Origin: an uncultured Treponema sp.
GTDB lineage: Bacteria > Spirochaetota > Spirochaetia > Treponematales > Treponemataceae
NCBI GenBank assembly: GCA_937901865.1
Contig: CALDID010000179.1
Location: 4,151-68,150, forward strand
Direction: 5' to 3'
Length of the DNA: 64,000 bases
The notes under the pieces were generated by a model. That model searched no databases. It was not told where the DNA came from and saw only the letters and a list, made by a program, of their open reading frames with translations. This document shows positions 1-8,697 of the stretch, in pieces; position 1 is the first letter of the stretch, and each line of letters opens with the position of its first letter. The position numbers and the translations under genes were made by a program.

Positions 1-2626
1 GAAACAGCGTTTCAACATAGCCATTTCTCTCAGCGTCTTTTACCGTTGTTTCAATAAAGCTTTGTATCTTTGGATACTGCGCAAAATAGCTATCGATAAA
101 AGTTTTAGCAAGCGTCCTTGTGATGCCTAAATCCTTAGCTAAACGGAACGCACTCATTCCGTAAATAATGCCAAAGTTAATGGTTTTCGCGGTTCTTCTC
201 ATCTCAGCAGTAACTTTATCGCTTTCCACTCCGTAAATAAGAGCCGCAGTAGCTTTGTGAACATCAGTTCCCTCTCTAAAAGACCTTTGCAACTCTTCAT
301 CGCCAGAAATATGAGAAAGCACGACAAGCTCAATTTGCGCATAATCTGCACTGATTAGCGTCTTGCCGTCTACAGCAGTAAAAGCCGAACGAATACGCCT
401 GCCTTCTTCGTTTCTTACAGGGATATTCTGTAAATTGGGGTCGCGGCTTGAAAGACGACCTGTTGCTGTTCCTGTCTGTAAAAAAGTTGTATGCACTCTG
501 CCGTTTTTATCCGCAAGAGATGGAAGCGCATCTACATAAGTAGAAAGCAGCTTTGTAGCCATTCTGTATTCCAAAATCTTTTTTGGCACAGGGTCAACTA
601 AAGCCAACTCTTCCATCACAGCCGTATCTGTTGAATATCCCGTCTTTGTCTTTTTGCCTGTCTTCAATCCCCTCTCTTCAAACAATACCGTTTGAAGCTG
701 CTTTGTCGAAGCTATGTTGAACTCATGCCCTACAAGCTCAAAGATTTCTTTTTGTATCGTATAGATTTTATCTTCAAGTTCACCTCTATAATCGTGCAAG
801 CGAGAACTGTCAAGATGTATGCCCAAAAGCTCCATTTCGGCAAGCAAAGGCATAAGAGGCATTTCCACTTCCTTGAACCAATCATATAAGCCGTTTTCTT
901 TTAATTGCTTTTTCAAGATGTGATATATTTTTAAAGTGAAATCAGAATCTTCTGCACAATATTGAGTAGCATTTTCTAAAGGCACATCTGCAAAAGAAGA
1001 GCCTTTTTCTACTATATCATCAAACTCAATTCCCTTTAGATGCAATAATCGTTCGGCAATCGATTCAAGCGAAAATGGACTTTTTCCCACTCCATCTGGT
1101 TCTAAGAGCCACGAAGCAATCATCGTATCAAACACTTCACATGCAAAACACGACGAAGCAACTTTATCAGCTTTATTTTCTTCGCTCGTTTCGATTGTTT
1201 CTACATCAAATAAAAACTGTTCGCTTGCATTACGAGCCTTTGGCTCTTTCGATTTATCAAGAGCAAAGCCATTAGTGCGCAACACTTCATAATCATATTT
1301 AGCGTTGTGCATAATAACCGTAACATCAGGATTAGAAAATAATCGGTTTAATTCATCGAATGCGTCTATTTTTGTAATATAATCATTGCTTAAAAGAGCA
1401 TTTTCCGCCTTTATTGGCACATAAACACCCTTTCCCTCTTCATAAGCAAGCGAAAAGCCTATTAAAATAGCTTCTTGAGTATTTAAAGAGGTCGTTTCTG
1501 TGTCAAAAGCAACTGCTTTTTCATTCGAAGCAAGTATTTTATCAATATATTTTGCTAAATCCTGCTTTGAAATAATAGAAAAATACTCACCTTTGTTCTG
1601 TTTTATTTCAAAATTTTCATTTTCGCTCTCATCTATAAAACGAGATTGAGAGTTAGTAGCAGCACTTATCTCCCCTGCTAAAAGCGCAGCAGAGCTATAC
1701 ATCTTTGCGATAGCTGGCACTTCATAAAACCGCAGTTTTTTAGAAGCACCGTCAAAATCATACTCCACACAAAGCTCCTCAATAGAGGAAACTTCAAGAG
1801 GAACACTGTCGCACAGAGTGATTAGCTTTTTTGATAATTCTGCACCAGCTCTATCTTCTCTTATCTTCTTTCCGACCGCACCTTCTATCTCATTTTCGTG
1901 CGCATAGATATTTTCAATAGAGCCGTATTGTTTTAACAGCTTCAAAGCCGTTTTCTCGCCAATGCCTTTCACTCCTGGCACGTTGTCAGCAGCATCTCCA
2001 ACAAGAGTAAGCATATCAAGCATTTGACAAGGCTTTATTCCCCAAATCTCTTCAACCTTACTTCCGTCGCACTCGCTCCAACCGCCACCGCCAAATTTCA
2101 CAGGAGTCAACATTTTTACTTTATCGTCAACAAGTTGCATTAAATCCTTGTCGCCACTTAGTATTCTGCATTCAATATTGCTTTCTTTGCACATTCTTGC
2201 AACTGTTGCGATAATATCATCAGCCTCATAGCCATCTTTCTGCAAGACCTTTATGCCCAAAGACTGCAATACATCGGTAATCCACGGAACTTGTGCGTGT
2301 AAATCATCAGGAGTTTTTGTTCTGTTTGCTTTGTACTCTCCATACATTTCGTGGCGGAATGTTTTTGTAGTTGAATCCATCGCCGCAACAAAATACTGGG
2401 GATTATACTTTTTTATGACATTTCGTATATTCCTAAAAAAGCCAAAGAGAGCAGAAATATTTTCACCCTTTGTGTTTGTTAAGGGCTTTTTTATCATTGC
2501 ATAATATTCTCTGAATATAAGACCATACGAATCAAGCAGGAACACCGTTTTTTTTGACGCTTCAGATTCTGCAAAAGCCTTAGATTCCTCAAGATTTTCG
2601 GTATCATCAAAAAGCCCATCACTCAT
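1..2626 (-). CDS. polA: DNA polymerase I, 3' end cut by the window edge
   Basis: Repair and Okazaki-fragment-processing polymerase. From the ATG at 2626, 875 codons are visible; the last 50-60, including polymerase motif C, fall outside the window. Order: 5'-3' exonuclease/flap domain (about residues 15-300), 3'-5' exonuclease, polymerase. All three proofreading motifs look intact (AFDTETTSL, HNAKYD, YCAEDSDF), so proofreading is probably active, unlike in many bacterial Pol I proteins. Polymerase motif A reads DYAQIEL and the O-helix reads RRTAKTINFGIIYGMSAF, both canonical. The start lies 2 nt after the stop of the flgN-like gene, so it is probably co-transcribed with the flagellar chaperones. 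Family assignment is near certain. Confidence 0.97.
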   Translation of the reverse strand, partial: MSDGLFDDTENLEESKAFAESEASKKTVFLLDSYGLIFREYYAMIKKPLTNTKGENISALFGFFRNIRNVIKKYNPQYFVAAMDSTTKTFRHEMYGEYKANRTKTPDDLHAQVPWITDVLQSLGIKVLQKDGYEADDIIATVARMCKESNIECRILSGDKDLMQLVDDKVKMLTPVKFGGGGWSECDGSKVEEIWGIKPCQMLDMLTLVGDAADNVPGVKGIGEKTALKLLKQYGSIENIYAHENEIEGAVGKKIREDRAGAELSKKLITLCDSVPLEVSSIEELCVEYDFDGASKKLRFYEVPAIAKMYSSAALLAGEISAATNSQSRFIDESENENFEIKQNKGEYFSIISKQDLAKYIDKILASNEKAVAFDTETTSLNTQEAILIGFSLAYEEGKGVYVPIKAENALLSNDYITKIDAFDELNRLFSNPDVTVIMHNAKYDYEVLRTNGFALDKSKEPKARNASEQFLFDVETIETSEENKADKVASSCFACEVFDTMIASWLLEPDGVGKSPFSLESIAERLLHLKGIEFDDIVEKGSSFADVPLENATQYCAEDSDFTLKIYHILKKQLKENGLYDWFKEVEMPLMPLLAEMELLGIHLDSSRLHDYRGELEDKIYTIQKEIFELVGHEFNIASTKQLQTVLFEERGLKTGKKTKTGYSTDTAVMEELALVDPVPKKILEYRMATKLLSTYVDALPSLADKNGRVHTTFLQTGTATGRLSSRDPNLQNIPVRNEEGRRIRSAFTAVDGKTLISADYAQIELVVLSHISGDEELQRSFREGTDVHKATAALIYGVESDKVTAEMRRTAKTINFGIIYGMSAFRLAKDLGITRTLAKTFIDSYFAQYPKIQSFIETTVKDAERNGYVETLF

Positions 2627-2628
2627 TT

Positions 2629-3090
2629 TTACACGTCCATTTGTACTACAGAAGCTGTTGAACTAGAAGAATAAACGCTTCTTCTATAAGGATTTTTGAA
2701 AGCTCTCATATCTTTTTGCAAATCGCCCATTTTCAAGCGAAGAAGTTCTTGATTTCTCACATTTTGCTTTGAAACCTTGTCGCGCAAAGACAAAAGCTCT
2801 GTTTGTATCTCTGGGATATAACTATCACAAGAGTGAGTTTTTTTATAAAGAGCTTCCATAGGAGCAGCGACTTTTTGCAATGCGCCAATGCTTGAAACAA
2901 TCTTCTCCTGTAGCTCAGAGTGAATAGCTACACTTTCACTATCGCCCTGCTCTATTTTTGTGTGTTGCTTTTCAAGTACCGTAAGGTATTCGCGGAACTT
3001 TTCTCGCTGTTCTTCGAGTATACCTCTAAATCTTTTTACGATTGCCACTCTCTCATCGAGTTCTTCTCTTGTAATGTCCATCGCTGCCAT
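2629..3090 (-). CDS. FlgN-like flagellar chaperone (coiled coil)
   Basis: 153 residues, almost all helical with heptad-like leucines from about residue 10 to 130, and a short basic/serine-rich tail (NPYRR followed by SSSS). The N-terminal region ILEEQREKFREYLTVL resembles FlgN-type export chaperones, which hold hook-associated proteins before type III export. The neighbour supports this: fliS ends 23 nt upstream on the same strand. An AGGAAAAG ribosome site precedes the ATG at 3090. The flagellar role is inferred from context and architecture; a direct FlgN homology search is needed because the family is poorly conserved in sequence. Confidence 0.6.
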   Translation of the reverse strand: MAAMDITREELDERVAIVKRFRGILEEQREKFREYLTVLEKQHTKIEQGDSESVAIHSELQEKIVSSIGALQKVAAPMEALYKKTHSCDSYIPEIQTELLSLRDKVSKQNVRNQELLRLKMGDLQKDMRAFKNPYRRSVYSSSSTASVVQMDV

Positions 3091-3113
3091 TTTCTTTTCC
3101 TAAAAAACTCACC

Positions 3114-3566
3114 TTACCCCGTAATATTGAGTGAAGTCATACGTTGTGAATTATAAGCAGGTCCGTTAGACGATGTAGCCGCCGCACTTCTCCATGCAGA
3201 ACATAAATCATCTAACTGAGCGCGAATAAAAGACAAAATCTTTTTATCGTGCTTCAACGACGCTTGCATAAGCTGTTGATTGTAATACAAATACAAGCTC
3301 ATCAGATTCGTTGCAATCTGTCCGCCTTGGTCCATATTTAACGAAGTCTGAAGCTCATTGATAATCTGCTGTGTTTTTTGAATACAAGCGTTATATCGCT
3401 CTATATTCTTTGCGGCGATTTTTCCATCATCGCCAAACTTTTCCATAGCTTCATCAAGGCTTTTCACCGCAGCTTCATAAAGCATAACTACGAGTTTTCC
3501 CTGACTTGCTGTTTTTATTCCAGTATCACGATATGCATTGTATCCTTGCATACTGTTAAAAGCCAT
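3114..3566 (-). CDS. fliS: Flagellar export chaperone FliS
   Basis: 150 residues, usual length for FliS. FliS binds the C-terminal helix of flagellin in the cytoplasm and prevents premature polymerisation. Diagnostic features are the N-terminal YNAYRDTGIKTASQGKLV with the conserved LV-MLYEAA stretch, and the later MSLYLYYNQQLMQASLKHD and LRxAW-like region. The ATG at 3566 follows a purine-rich GGTGGGGG site. It heads a minus-strand group fliS, flgN-like, polA. The flagellin genes themselves are not in the window. Confidence 0.93.
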   Translation of the reverse strand: MAFNSMQGYNAYRDTGIKTASQGKLVVMLYEAAVKSLDEAMEKFGDDGKIAAKNIERYNACIQKTQQIINELQTSLNMDQGGQIATNLMSLYLYYNQQLMQASLKHDKKILSFIRAQLDDLCSAWRSAAATSSNGPAYNSQRMTSLNITG

Positions 3567-3707
3567 AAATTGCCCCCACCAAATAAAAAAGAATAAAAAA
3601 CTCTTATCCCTTTGTCTTTTATCGGTCTTTTTCTAAAAAAGTTGAATATAGAAACCTTTTCCGCACGATTCTCTACTTCATACAATTTTGGCAATCGCTT
3701 ATTTTTA

Positions 3708-3736
3708 TTGCATTTTTATTAAATAGCGGTTATACT
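3708..3736 (+). promoter_or_regulatory. Promoter of rfbA with no leader
   Basis: TTGCAT at 3708-3713 and TATACT at 3731-3736 are separated by 17 bp. The rfbA ATG begins at 3744, so a start site 6-8 nt after the -10 box would fall at or next to the start codon. The interval is CTTTTTT and contains no Shine-Dalgarno sequence. Confidence 0.6.
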
Positions 3737-3743
3737 CTTTTTT

Positions 3744-4619
3744 ATGAAAGGAATTATTTTAGCAGGCGGGTCGGGAACTCGCCTTTACCCGATTACAAAG
3801 GCGGTTTCAAAGCAGATTTTGCCGCTCTACGATAAGCCGATGATTTATTATCCGCTGTCTTGTCTTATGCTTGCAGGTATTCGCGAGGTTTTAATCATCT
3901 CTACCCCGCGCGATATTTCGCTTTTCCGAGAGCTTTTCGGCGACGGCGCGTGGCTTGGAATGAAGTTTGAATACGCCGTGCAGGATAAACCACGCGGGCT
4001 TGCAGATGCGTTCATCGTGGGAAAAGATTTTATCGGAAGCGACGATGTTGCGCTTGTTTTGGGCGATAATATTTTTTACGGTCAGAGTTTTACGCAGACG
4101 CTCAAAAATGCTCGAAACAAGATTGAAGGAAAAACAGCCGAAGCAGTGATTTTTGGCTATATGGTCAAAGACCCGACGGCGTACGGCGTGGTTGAGTTCG
4201 ACAAAACGGGCAAAGTCTTAGGCATTGAAGAAAAGCCGAAGCAGCCGAAAAGCAATTATGCAGTCCCTGGTCTGTATTTTTACAATAATGCGGTCGTAAA
4301 TATCGCAAGCGAAGTAAAGCCCTCTGTACGCGGCGAAATCGAAATCACGGCGGTGAACAATGCGTATCTTGAGCGCGGCAGTCTTTCGGTTGAACTGCTC
4401 GGTCGCGGTATGGCGTGGCTCGACACAGGAACGTATGACGGCTTAAACGAAGCGAGCAATTTTATCGCGACAATTCAGAAACGGCAGGGAATGTATGTTT
4501 CTTGTATTGAAGAAATCGCGTTTGCAAACGGCTGGATTGACAAAAAGCATTTGCTTGAGCTTGCGAGCGGCTACAAAACCGATTACGGCGAATACTTAAA
4601 ATACATTGCAGGCAAATAA
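3744..4619 (+). CDS. rfbA: Glucose-1-phosphate thymidylyltransferase
   Basis: First step of dTDP-L-rhamnose synthesis: glucose-1-phosphate plus dTTP gives dTDP-glucose and pyrophosphate. 291 residues, normal RmlA length. The N-terminal nucleotide-binding motif [17 protein letters not shown] is intact, followed by [16 protein letters not shown] and later VLGDNIFYG and [19 protein letters not shown], all typical of the family. It opens a tightly packed plus-strand operon rfbA-rfbC-restriction enzyme-methylase-rfbB. The start has no ribosome binding site but a promoter -10 box only 7 nt upstream. Confidence 0.97.
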   Translation: MKGIILAGGSGTRLYPITKAVSKQILPLYDKPMIYYPLSCLMLAGIREVLIISTPRDISLFRELFGDGAWLGMKFEYAVQDKPRGLADAFIVGKDFIGSDDVALVLGDNIFYGQSFTQTLKNARNKIEGKTAEAVIFGYMVKDPTAYGVVEFDKTGKVLGIEEKPKQPKSNYAVPGLYFYNNAVVNIASEVKPSVRGEIEITAVNNAYLERGSLSVELLGRGMAWLDTGTYDGLNEASNFIATIQKRQGMYVSCIEEIAFANGWIDKKHLLELASGYKTDYGEYLKYIAGK

Positions 4620-4685
4620 TACAGATTATCAAGGGGCTTAAGTCCCTTGTCAATTTTGAGAAACACGCTGTGCGTGGGAGAAAAG

Positions 4686-5279
4686 ATGTTTGAGTTTAAG
4701 AAATGCGCTGTGGACGGCGTGGAAATAAAAGGACTGTACGAGATTCAGCCAAAAGTGTTCGGCGATGCGCGCGGATACTTTTTTGAGGTGTACAGCGAAA
4801 AGGATTTTTTTGACGCAGGGCTGACGATGCGATTTGTGCAGGATAATCAGTCGTCAAGCTCGAAGGGCGTTTTGCGCGGGCTTCATTTTCAGACACAGCA
4901 CCCGCAGGGAAAGCTCGTGCGCGCGGTGTCGGGCAAGGTCTATGATGTAGCGGTGGATTTACGAAACGGCTCGGCGACGTTCGGCAAGTATTACGGCGTA
5001 ATTCTCGACGGCGAAAAACAGAATCAGTTTTATATTCCCGAAGGATTTGCGCACGGATTTTATGTTTTGAGCGACACGGCGGTTTTCGCGTACAAATGCA
5101 CTGACTTTTATGACCCGAAAGGCGAAGGCGGTTTGATGTGGAACGACGAGACAATCGGCATTGACTGGAGCGCAGTTGCTCCATCTCTCTCGCCGCTTTT
5201 GAGCGACAAAGACACAAAGCACTCCAGCTTCGACGCGAACGGCAAATACTTCGACCTAAACGGAAAATGGCAGAGATAA
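4686..5279 (+). CDS. rfbC: dTDP-4-dehydrorhamnose 3,5-epimerase
   Basis: RmlC epimerises the C3 and C5 positions of dTDP-4-keto-6-deoxyglucose. 197 residues from the ATG at 4686, chosen because it follows GGGAGAAAAG and matches family length; the open frame extends upstream to 4647 but that part looks non-coding. Conserved elements: FGDARGYFFEVYSEKDF near the N terminus, VRFVQDNQSSSSKGVLRGLH-type region (here FVQDNQSSS and GVLRGLHFQ), and IPEGFAHGFYVLSD. The stop TAA overlaps the next ATG (TAATG), so the restriction gene is translationally coupled to it. Confidence 0.96.
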   Translation: MFEFKKCAVDGVEIKGLYEIQPKVFGDARGYFFEVYSEKDFFDAGLTMRFVQDNQSSSSKGVLRGLHFQTQHPQGKLVRAVSGKVYDVAVDLRNGSATFGKYYGVILDGEKQNQFYIPEGFAHGFYVLSDTAVFAYKCTDFYDPKGEGGLMWNDETIGIDWSAVAPSLSPLLSDKDTKHSSFDANGKYFDLNGKWQR

Positions 5280-6133
5280 TGAGCAATATCATTTCGGCGA
5301 TTATTCATTTGGTAAAAAATCCGCAGATTGAATTGATACGAAAAGGCAGTAGCCGAAATCGCGCAAATACTATGGGCGAGGCGCTGGAAGAGTACATAAA
5401 AGATTTGTTTGCAAACACGCTCGGCGTTGCAGACGAACAAACGCGGAATGTAGCGATTGCACAGACTTTTTCGTATCTTGGAAATCAAAATAATCCGCCA
5501 GACAGTATGCTTCGCGGCGGAGATGCTATTGAAGTAAAGAAAATTGAGAGCAGGAATGCCGCGCTTGCATTGAACTCAAGTTATCCGAAAGCAAAATTGT
5601 TTGCACATAGCCCGATGATAAAAAAAGCGTGTCGCGACTGCGAGCCGTGGACGCAAAAAGATATGATTTATGCGGTCGGTGTGGTAAACGGCAATAGGCT
5701 TGAATCGTTAGCGTTCGTCTACGGAGAAGATTATTGCGCAGACAAAGAAACCTATGAAACGATAAAATCAACGATTAAAAACGGCGTTGAGTCAATACCG
5801 AATGTTGAGTTTACAGAAAGCAAAGAACTGGGGCACGTCAATCGTGTTGACCCGCTTGGCATTACATATCTGCGTATTCGCGGAATGTGGGGAATCGAAA
5901 ATCCGTTTACGGTGTTCGATTATGTTTACCAGCGAAATCCGCAGAACAAATTTAATTTTATGTGCATTATAAACAACGATAAATTTCATTCTTTTGAAAA
6001 TGCTTCTGAATTGATTGCACTTTCAAAGCAAAATAAGAATCTTTCGATTCAAGATGTGCAGATAAAAAATCCGAATAATCCTGCACAATTACGGGGCGCA
6101 AAATGTATCGCCTTTGGAATCGAGGCGCAATGA
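5279..6133 (+). CDS. Type II restriction endonuclease, NgoPII-like (GGCC)
   Basis: 284 residues from the ATG at 5279, which overlaps the rfbC stop. The sequence closely resembles, from memory, R.NgoPII of Neisseria, an isoschizomer of Hae[72 protein letters not shown] and [15 protein letters not shown] are all family blocks. The D-x-EVKK element in [11 protein letters not shown] fits a PD-(D/E)XK core. Predicted cleavage is GGCC. The stop overlaps the methylase start. An upstream in-frame ATG at 5267 would add four residues. Specificity is inferred from homology, not shown. Confidence 0.88.
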   Translation: MSNIISAIIHLVKNPQIELIRKGSSRNRANTMGEALEEYIKDLFANTLGVADEQTRNVAIAQTFSYLGNQNNPPDSMLRGGDAIEVKKIESRNAALALNSSYPKAKLFAHSPMIKKACRDCEPWTQKDMIYAVGVVNGNRLESLAFVYGEDYCADKETYETIKSTIKNGVESIPNVEFTESKELGHVNRVDPLGITYLRIRGMWGIENPFTVFDYVYQRNPQNKFNFMCIINNDKFHSFENASELIALSKQNKNLSIQDVQIKNPNNPAQLRGAKCIAFGIEAQ

Positions 6134-7152
6134 TGAAAGTGATAAGTTTGTTCAGCGGCTGCGGCGGGCTTGATTTGGGCTTTGAAATGGCTGGCTTTGA
6201 AATCCCGATTGCGAATGAATTTGACAAAACGATTTGGGAAACGTTCAAGGCAAATCACCCAAAAACGCACCTCATCGAAGGCGATATCAGAAACATAAAA
6301 GAATCCGATTTTCCCGATGAAATCGACGGAATTATCGGAGGTCCGCCGTGTCAGTCTTGGTCTGAAGCGGGGGCATTGCGCGGCATAGACGACGAGCGCG
6401 GAAAACTTTTTTTTGAATATATACGAATTCTCAAAAACAAAAAACCGAAGTTTTTTTTGGCAGAAAATGTCAGCGGAATGTTGGCAAATCGTCATTCCGA
6501 AGCGGTGCAGAATATTCTAAAAATGTTCAAAGAGTGCGGCTACAGCGTTTCTTTGACGCTGGTCAATGCAAAAGATTACGGCGTTGCGCAGGAGCGAAAG
6601 CGCGTTTTTTATATCGGTTTTAGAGATGATTTGCATATCAATTTTGTGTTTCCGAAAGGCTCAACGAAAAGCGACGAGAAAAAACTCACGCTCAAAGATG
6701 TGATTTGGGATTTGAAAGACTCCGCTGTGCCGACTCTGGAGAAAAACAAGCATAATCCTGCGGCAATCAACAACAATGAATATTTTACAGGCGCGTATTC
6801 GCCCATTTTTATGAGCCGAAACCGCGTAAAATCTTGGGACGAGCAGGCGTTTACGGTGCAGGCTTCGGGGCGGCAATGCCAACTTCACCCGCAAGCTCCA
6901 AAAATGGAAAAAATTGCGCAGGATAAATGCCGTTTTGCACAGGGAAAAGAACTGTTATACCGCAGAATGACGGTTCGGGAAATTGCGCGAATTCAGGGAT
7001 TCCCCGATGATTTTCAATTTATTTATACGGATACGAACAACGCGTATAAAATGATAGGAAATGCAGTTCCAGTTCATTTGGCGTATGAAGCGGCGTGCGG
7101 AATCAAGCGCGCGCTGGAAAATGCGACGGAAACGATAAGACTTTTTGCATAG
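6133..7152 (+). CDS. C5-cytosine DNA methyltransferase, M.HaeIII/M.NgoPII-like (GGCC)
   Basis: 339 residues from the ATG at 6133 (an ATG at 6130 adds one Met; both overlap the restriction-enzyme stop). Motif [17 protein letters not shown], catalytic motif [14 protein letters not shown] (Cys73), motif [12 protein letters not shown], motif [17 protein letters not shown], and motifs IX-X with [18 protein letters not shown] and [10 protein letters not shown] are all in order. The target-recognition stretch [20 protein letters not shown] and [11 protein letters not shown] is nearly that of M.HaeIII, predicting 5-methylation of the internal cytosine of GGCC. It protects host DNA from the adjoining endonuclease. 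Confidence 0.95.
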   Translation: MKVISLFSGCGGLDLGFEMAGFEIPIANEFDKTIWETFKANHPKTHLIEGDIRNIKESDFPDEIDGIIGGPPCQSWSEAGALRGIDDERGKLFFEYIRILKNKKPKFFLAENVSGMLANRHSEAVQNILKMFKECGYSVSLTLVNAKDYGVAQERKRVFYIGFRDDLHINFVFPKGSTKSDEKKLTLKDVIWDLKDSAVPTLEKNKHNPAAINNNEYFTGAYSPIFMSRNRVKSWDEQAFTVQASGRQCQLHPQAPKMEKIAQDKCRFAQGKELLYRRMTVREIARIQGFPDDFQFIYTDTNNAYKMIGNAVPVHLAYEAACGIKRALENATETIRLFA

Positions 7153-7162
7153 GAGTAAAACA

Positions 7163-8317
7163 ATGGCAAGAAAATTAACGAATATTTTGATTACGGGCGG
7201 CTGTGGGTTTATCGGCTCGAACTTCATCAATTACCTTTTGGGCAAAAGCACATCGGGAGAGGCGTGCTTCAAAGATTCTGGCTTTTCTGGCAGAATTATC
7301 AACGTAGATTGCTTGACGTATGCGGGCAATCCCGAAAATCTCGCCGCTGTGGAAGCAGAATACGGCGTGTCGGCTCTCGGCGATAAAGCGCGCTACATCT
7401 TTGAGAAAGCAGACATCTGCGACCGCGCACAAATCGAGCGCATCTTCAAACAATACGACATCGACACCGTGATTCACTTCGCCGCCGAAAGCCACGTTGA
7501 CCGCTCAATCCTAGGACCTGAAGCGTTCATCAAGACAAACGTCATGGGCACATATACGCTGCTTGACGTTGCGCGCAATTATTGGCACTGCTCGCTCGAC
7601 AACGTGCGCGACGACGTTTTGTTCCACCACATTTCCACCGACGAAGTTTACGGCTCACTTGGCGAAACGGGCTATTTCCGCGAAGACACGCCGTATGACC
7701 CGCGCTCTCCGTATTCGTCAAGCAAGGCTTCAAGCGACCACATCGCGCTGGCGTATTTCCACACCTATGCGCTGCCTGTAACGCTGTCGAACTGCACGAA
7801 CAATTACGGACCGCTGCAATTCCCCGAAAAACTTCTGCCGCTGATGATTTCAAACATCAAAGAGGGCAAGAACCTGCCAGTGTACGGCGACGGCAAGAAT
7901 ATCCGCGACTGGATTTATGTGGAAGACCACAACCGCGGCGTGTGGGAAATCGTGAACAAATCTCCTGCGGGCGAAAAGTGGAACTTGGGCGGCGAAAACG
8001 AATGGGAAAACATCAAGCTGTTGAACACCGTCATCGACTTGACCGCGAAAGAGTTGGGCAAAAACGCGGAGGAAGTCAGAAAGACCATCACTTACGTCAA
8101 AGACCGACCGGGACACGACCGCCGATACGCAATCGACTGCACAAAGGCGAAGACAAAACTCGGCTGGGAGCGCAAAATGAGCTTTGAGCAGGGATTGCTC
8201 GCAACGATTCGCTGGTACTTGGCGCACGAAGAGTGGATTAACCACATCAAGAGCGGCGCATACAAAGACTGGATTGAAAAGAACTACAGTCAGCGACTGG
8301 CTAAAAACGCGCGCTAA
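7163..8317 (+). CDS. rfbB: dTDP-glucose 4,6-dehydratase
   Basis: RmlB converts dTDP-glucose to dTDP-4-keto-6-deoxyglucose. 384 residues from the ATG at 7163, preceded by AGGAG; the open frame starts slightly earlier at 7145 inside the methylase. Short-chain dehydrogenase fold: NAD-binding TGGCGFIGSNF, HFAAESHVDRSI, catalytic STDEVYG and YSSSKASSDH (Tyr-x3-Lys). A roughly 15-residue insertion after residue 30 (KSTSGEACFKDSG) makes it longer than most RmlB proteins. Last gene of the interrupted rfb operon; rfbD (RmlD reductase) is not in this window. Confidence 0.95.
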   Translation: MARKLTNILITGGCGFIGSNFINYLLGKSTSGEACFKDSGFSGRIINVDCLTYAGNPENLAAVEAEYGVSALGDKARYIFEKADICDRAQIERIFKQYDIDTVIHFAAESHVDRSILGPEAFIKTNVMGTYTLLDVARNYWHCSLDNVRDDVLFHHISTDEVYGSLGETGYFREDTPYDPRSPYSSSKASSDHIALAYFHTYALPVTLSNCTNNYGPLQFPEKLLPLMISNIKEGKNLPVYGDGKNIRDWIYVEDHNRGVWEIVNKSPAGEKWNLGGENEWENIKLLNTVIDLTAKELGKNAEEVRKTITYVKDRPGHDRRYAIDCTKAKTKLGWERKMSFEQGLLATIRWYLAHEEWINHIKSGAYKDWIEKNYSQRLAKNAR

Positions 8318-8320
8318 AAC

Positions 8321-8434
8321 TAGACCTGTTCGGAAACAGTATGTCATTGCCGTACTTGATACGGCAATCTATTGCAATATAGGCAAAAAGATTATCGGGT
8401 CGAACCCGATAATGACAATTATCGAACAGGTCTA
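8321..8434 (+). mobile_element. MITE-like palindromic element, copy A
   Basis: 114-bp element with terminal inverted repeats TAGACCTGTTCG / CGAACAGGTCTA. Inside are three further hairpins: ATTGCCGTA with TACGGCAAT, CTAT with ATAG, and ATTATCGGG with CCCGATAAT. The whole can fold into a multi-arm cruciform. It lies 3 nt after the rfbB stop. Other copies are at 20800, 24776, 28491 and 63927. No coding capacity. Confidence 0.85.
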
Positions 8435-8440
8435 CGGAAT

Positions 8441-8480
8441 TATGTCATTCCCGTGCTTGATTGACACGGGAATGTTTTTT
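8441..8480 (+). terminator. REP-like hairpin with T-run after the rfb operon
   Basis: ATTCCCGTG (8447-8455) pairs with CACGGGAAT (8465-8473), followed by GTTTTTT. It could terminate the rfb operon. The hairpin is also half of the second repeat type seen at 20638 and 24726, so the terminator may be repeat-derived. Confidence 0.5.
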
Positions 8481-8538
8481 AGTGCTGTTTTCGAGAACCT
8501 GCGTTCCACGCGTCCTGCAATTTTTTGCTCGCTGTAAA

Positions 8539-8697
8539 TTACATTGACGAGAAAATTCCTGTTTAAAGCACGGCGCACTGATGCAGCAAGGAAAAAATTT
8601 CTATTTTTTGCCCAATGCACATTACATTGACCAAAAAATTCTTGTTTAAAGCACGGCGCAGCGTTGCAGCAACAAAAAAATCTATTTTGTATAAAGC
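8539..8697. repeat. Imperfect tandem duplication, period about 93 bp
   Basis: Two diverged copies beginning TTACATTGAC and containing TTTAAAGCACGGCGCA and GCAGCAA, starting at 8539 and 8632. The second copy runs into the stop codon and last codons of the minus-strand gene at 8682. The 364-bp gap 8318-8681 holds this, the MITE and the REP hairpin, and nothing else that I can see. Confidence 0.65.

Noticed and set aside
4696..5292. 198-codon minus-strand frame
   Set aside because: Antisense to rfbC; Arg/Ser-rich composition typical of a shadow frame.
8398..8420. tRNA T-arm-like GGTTCGACCC in the MITE (minus strand)
   Set aside because: The stem is 9 bp with a 5-nt loop, and no acceptor, D or anticodon arms fit; it is one of the element's own hairpins.
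8184..8537. 117-codon frame running from rfbB through MITE copy A
   Set aside because: Its reading YVIAVLDTAIYCNIGKK comes from the repeat itself, and similar peptides appear at 20617-20862; repeat-derived, not a gene.
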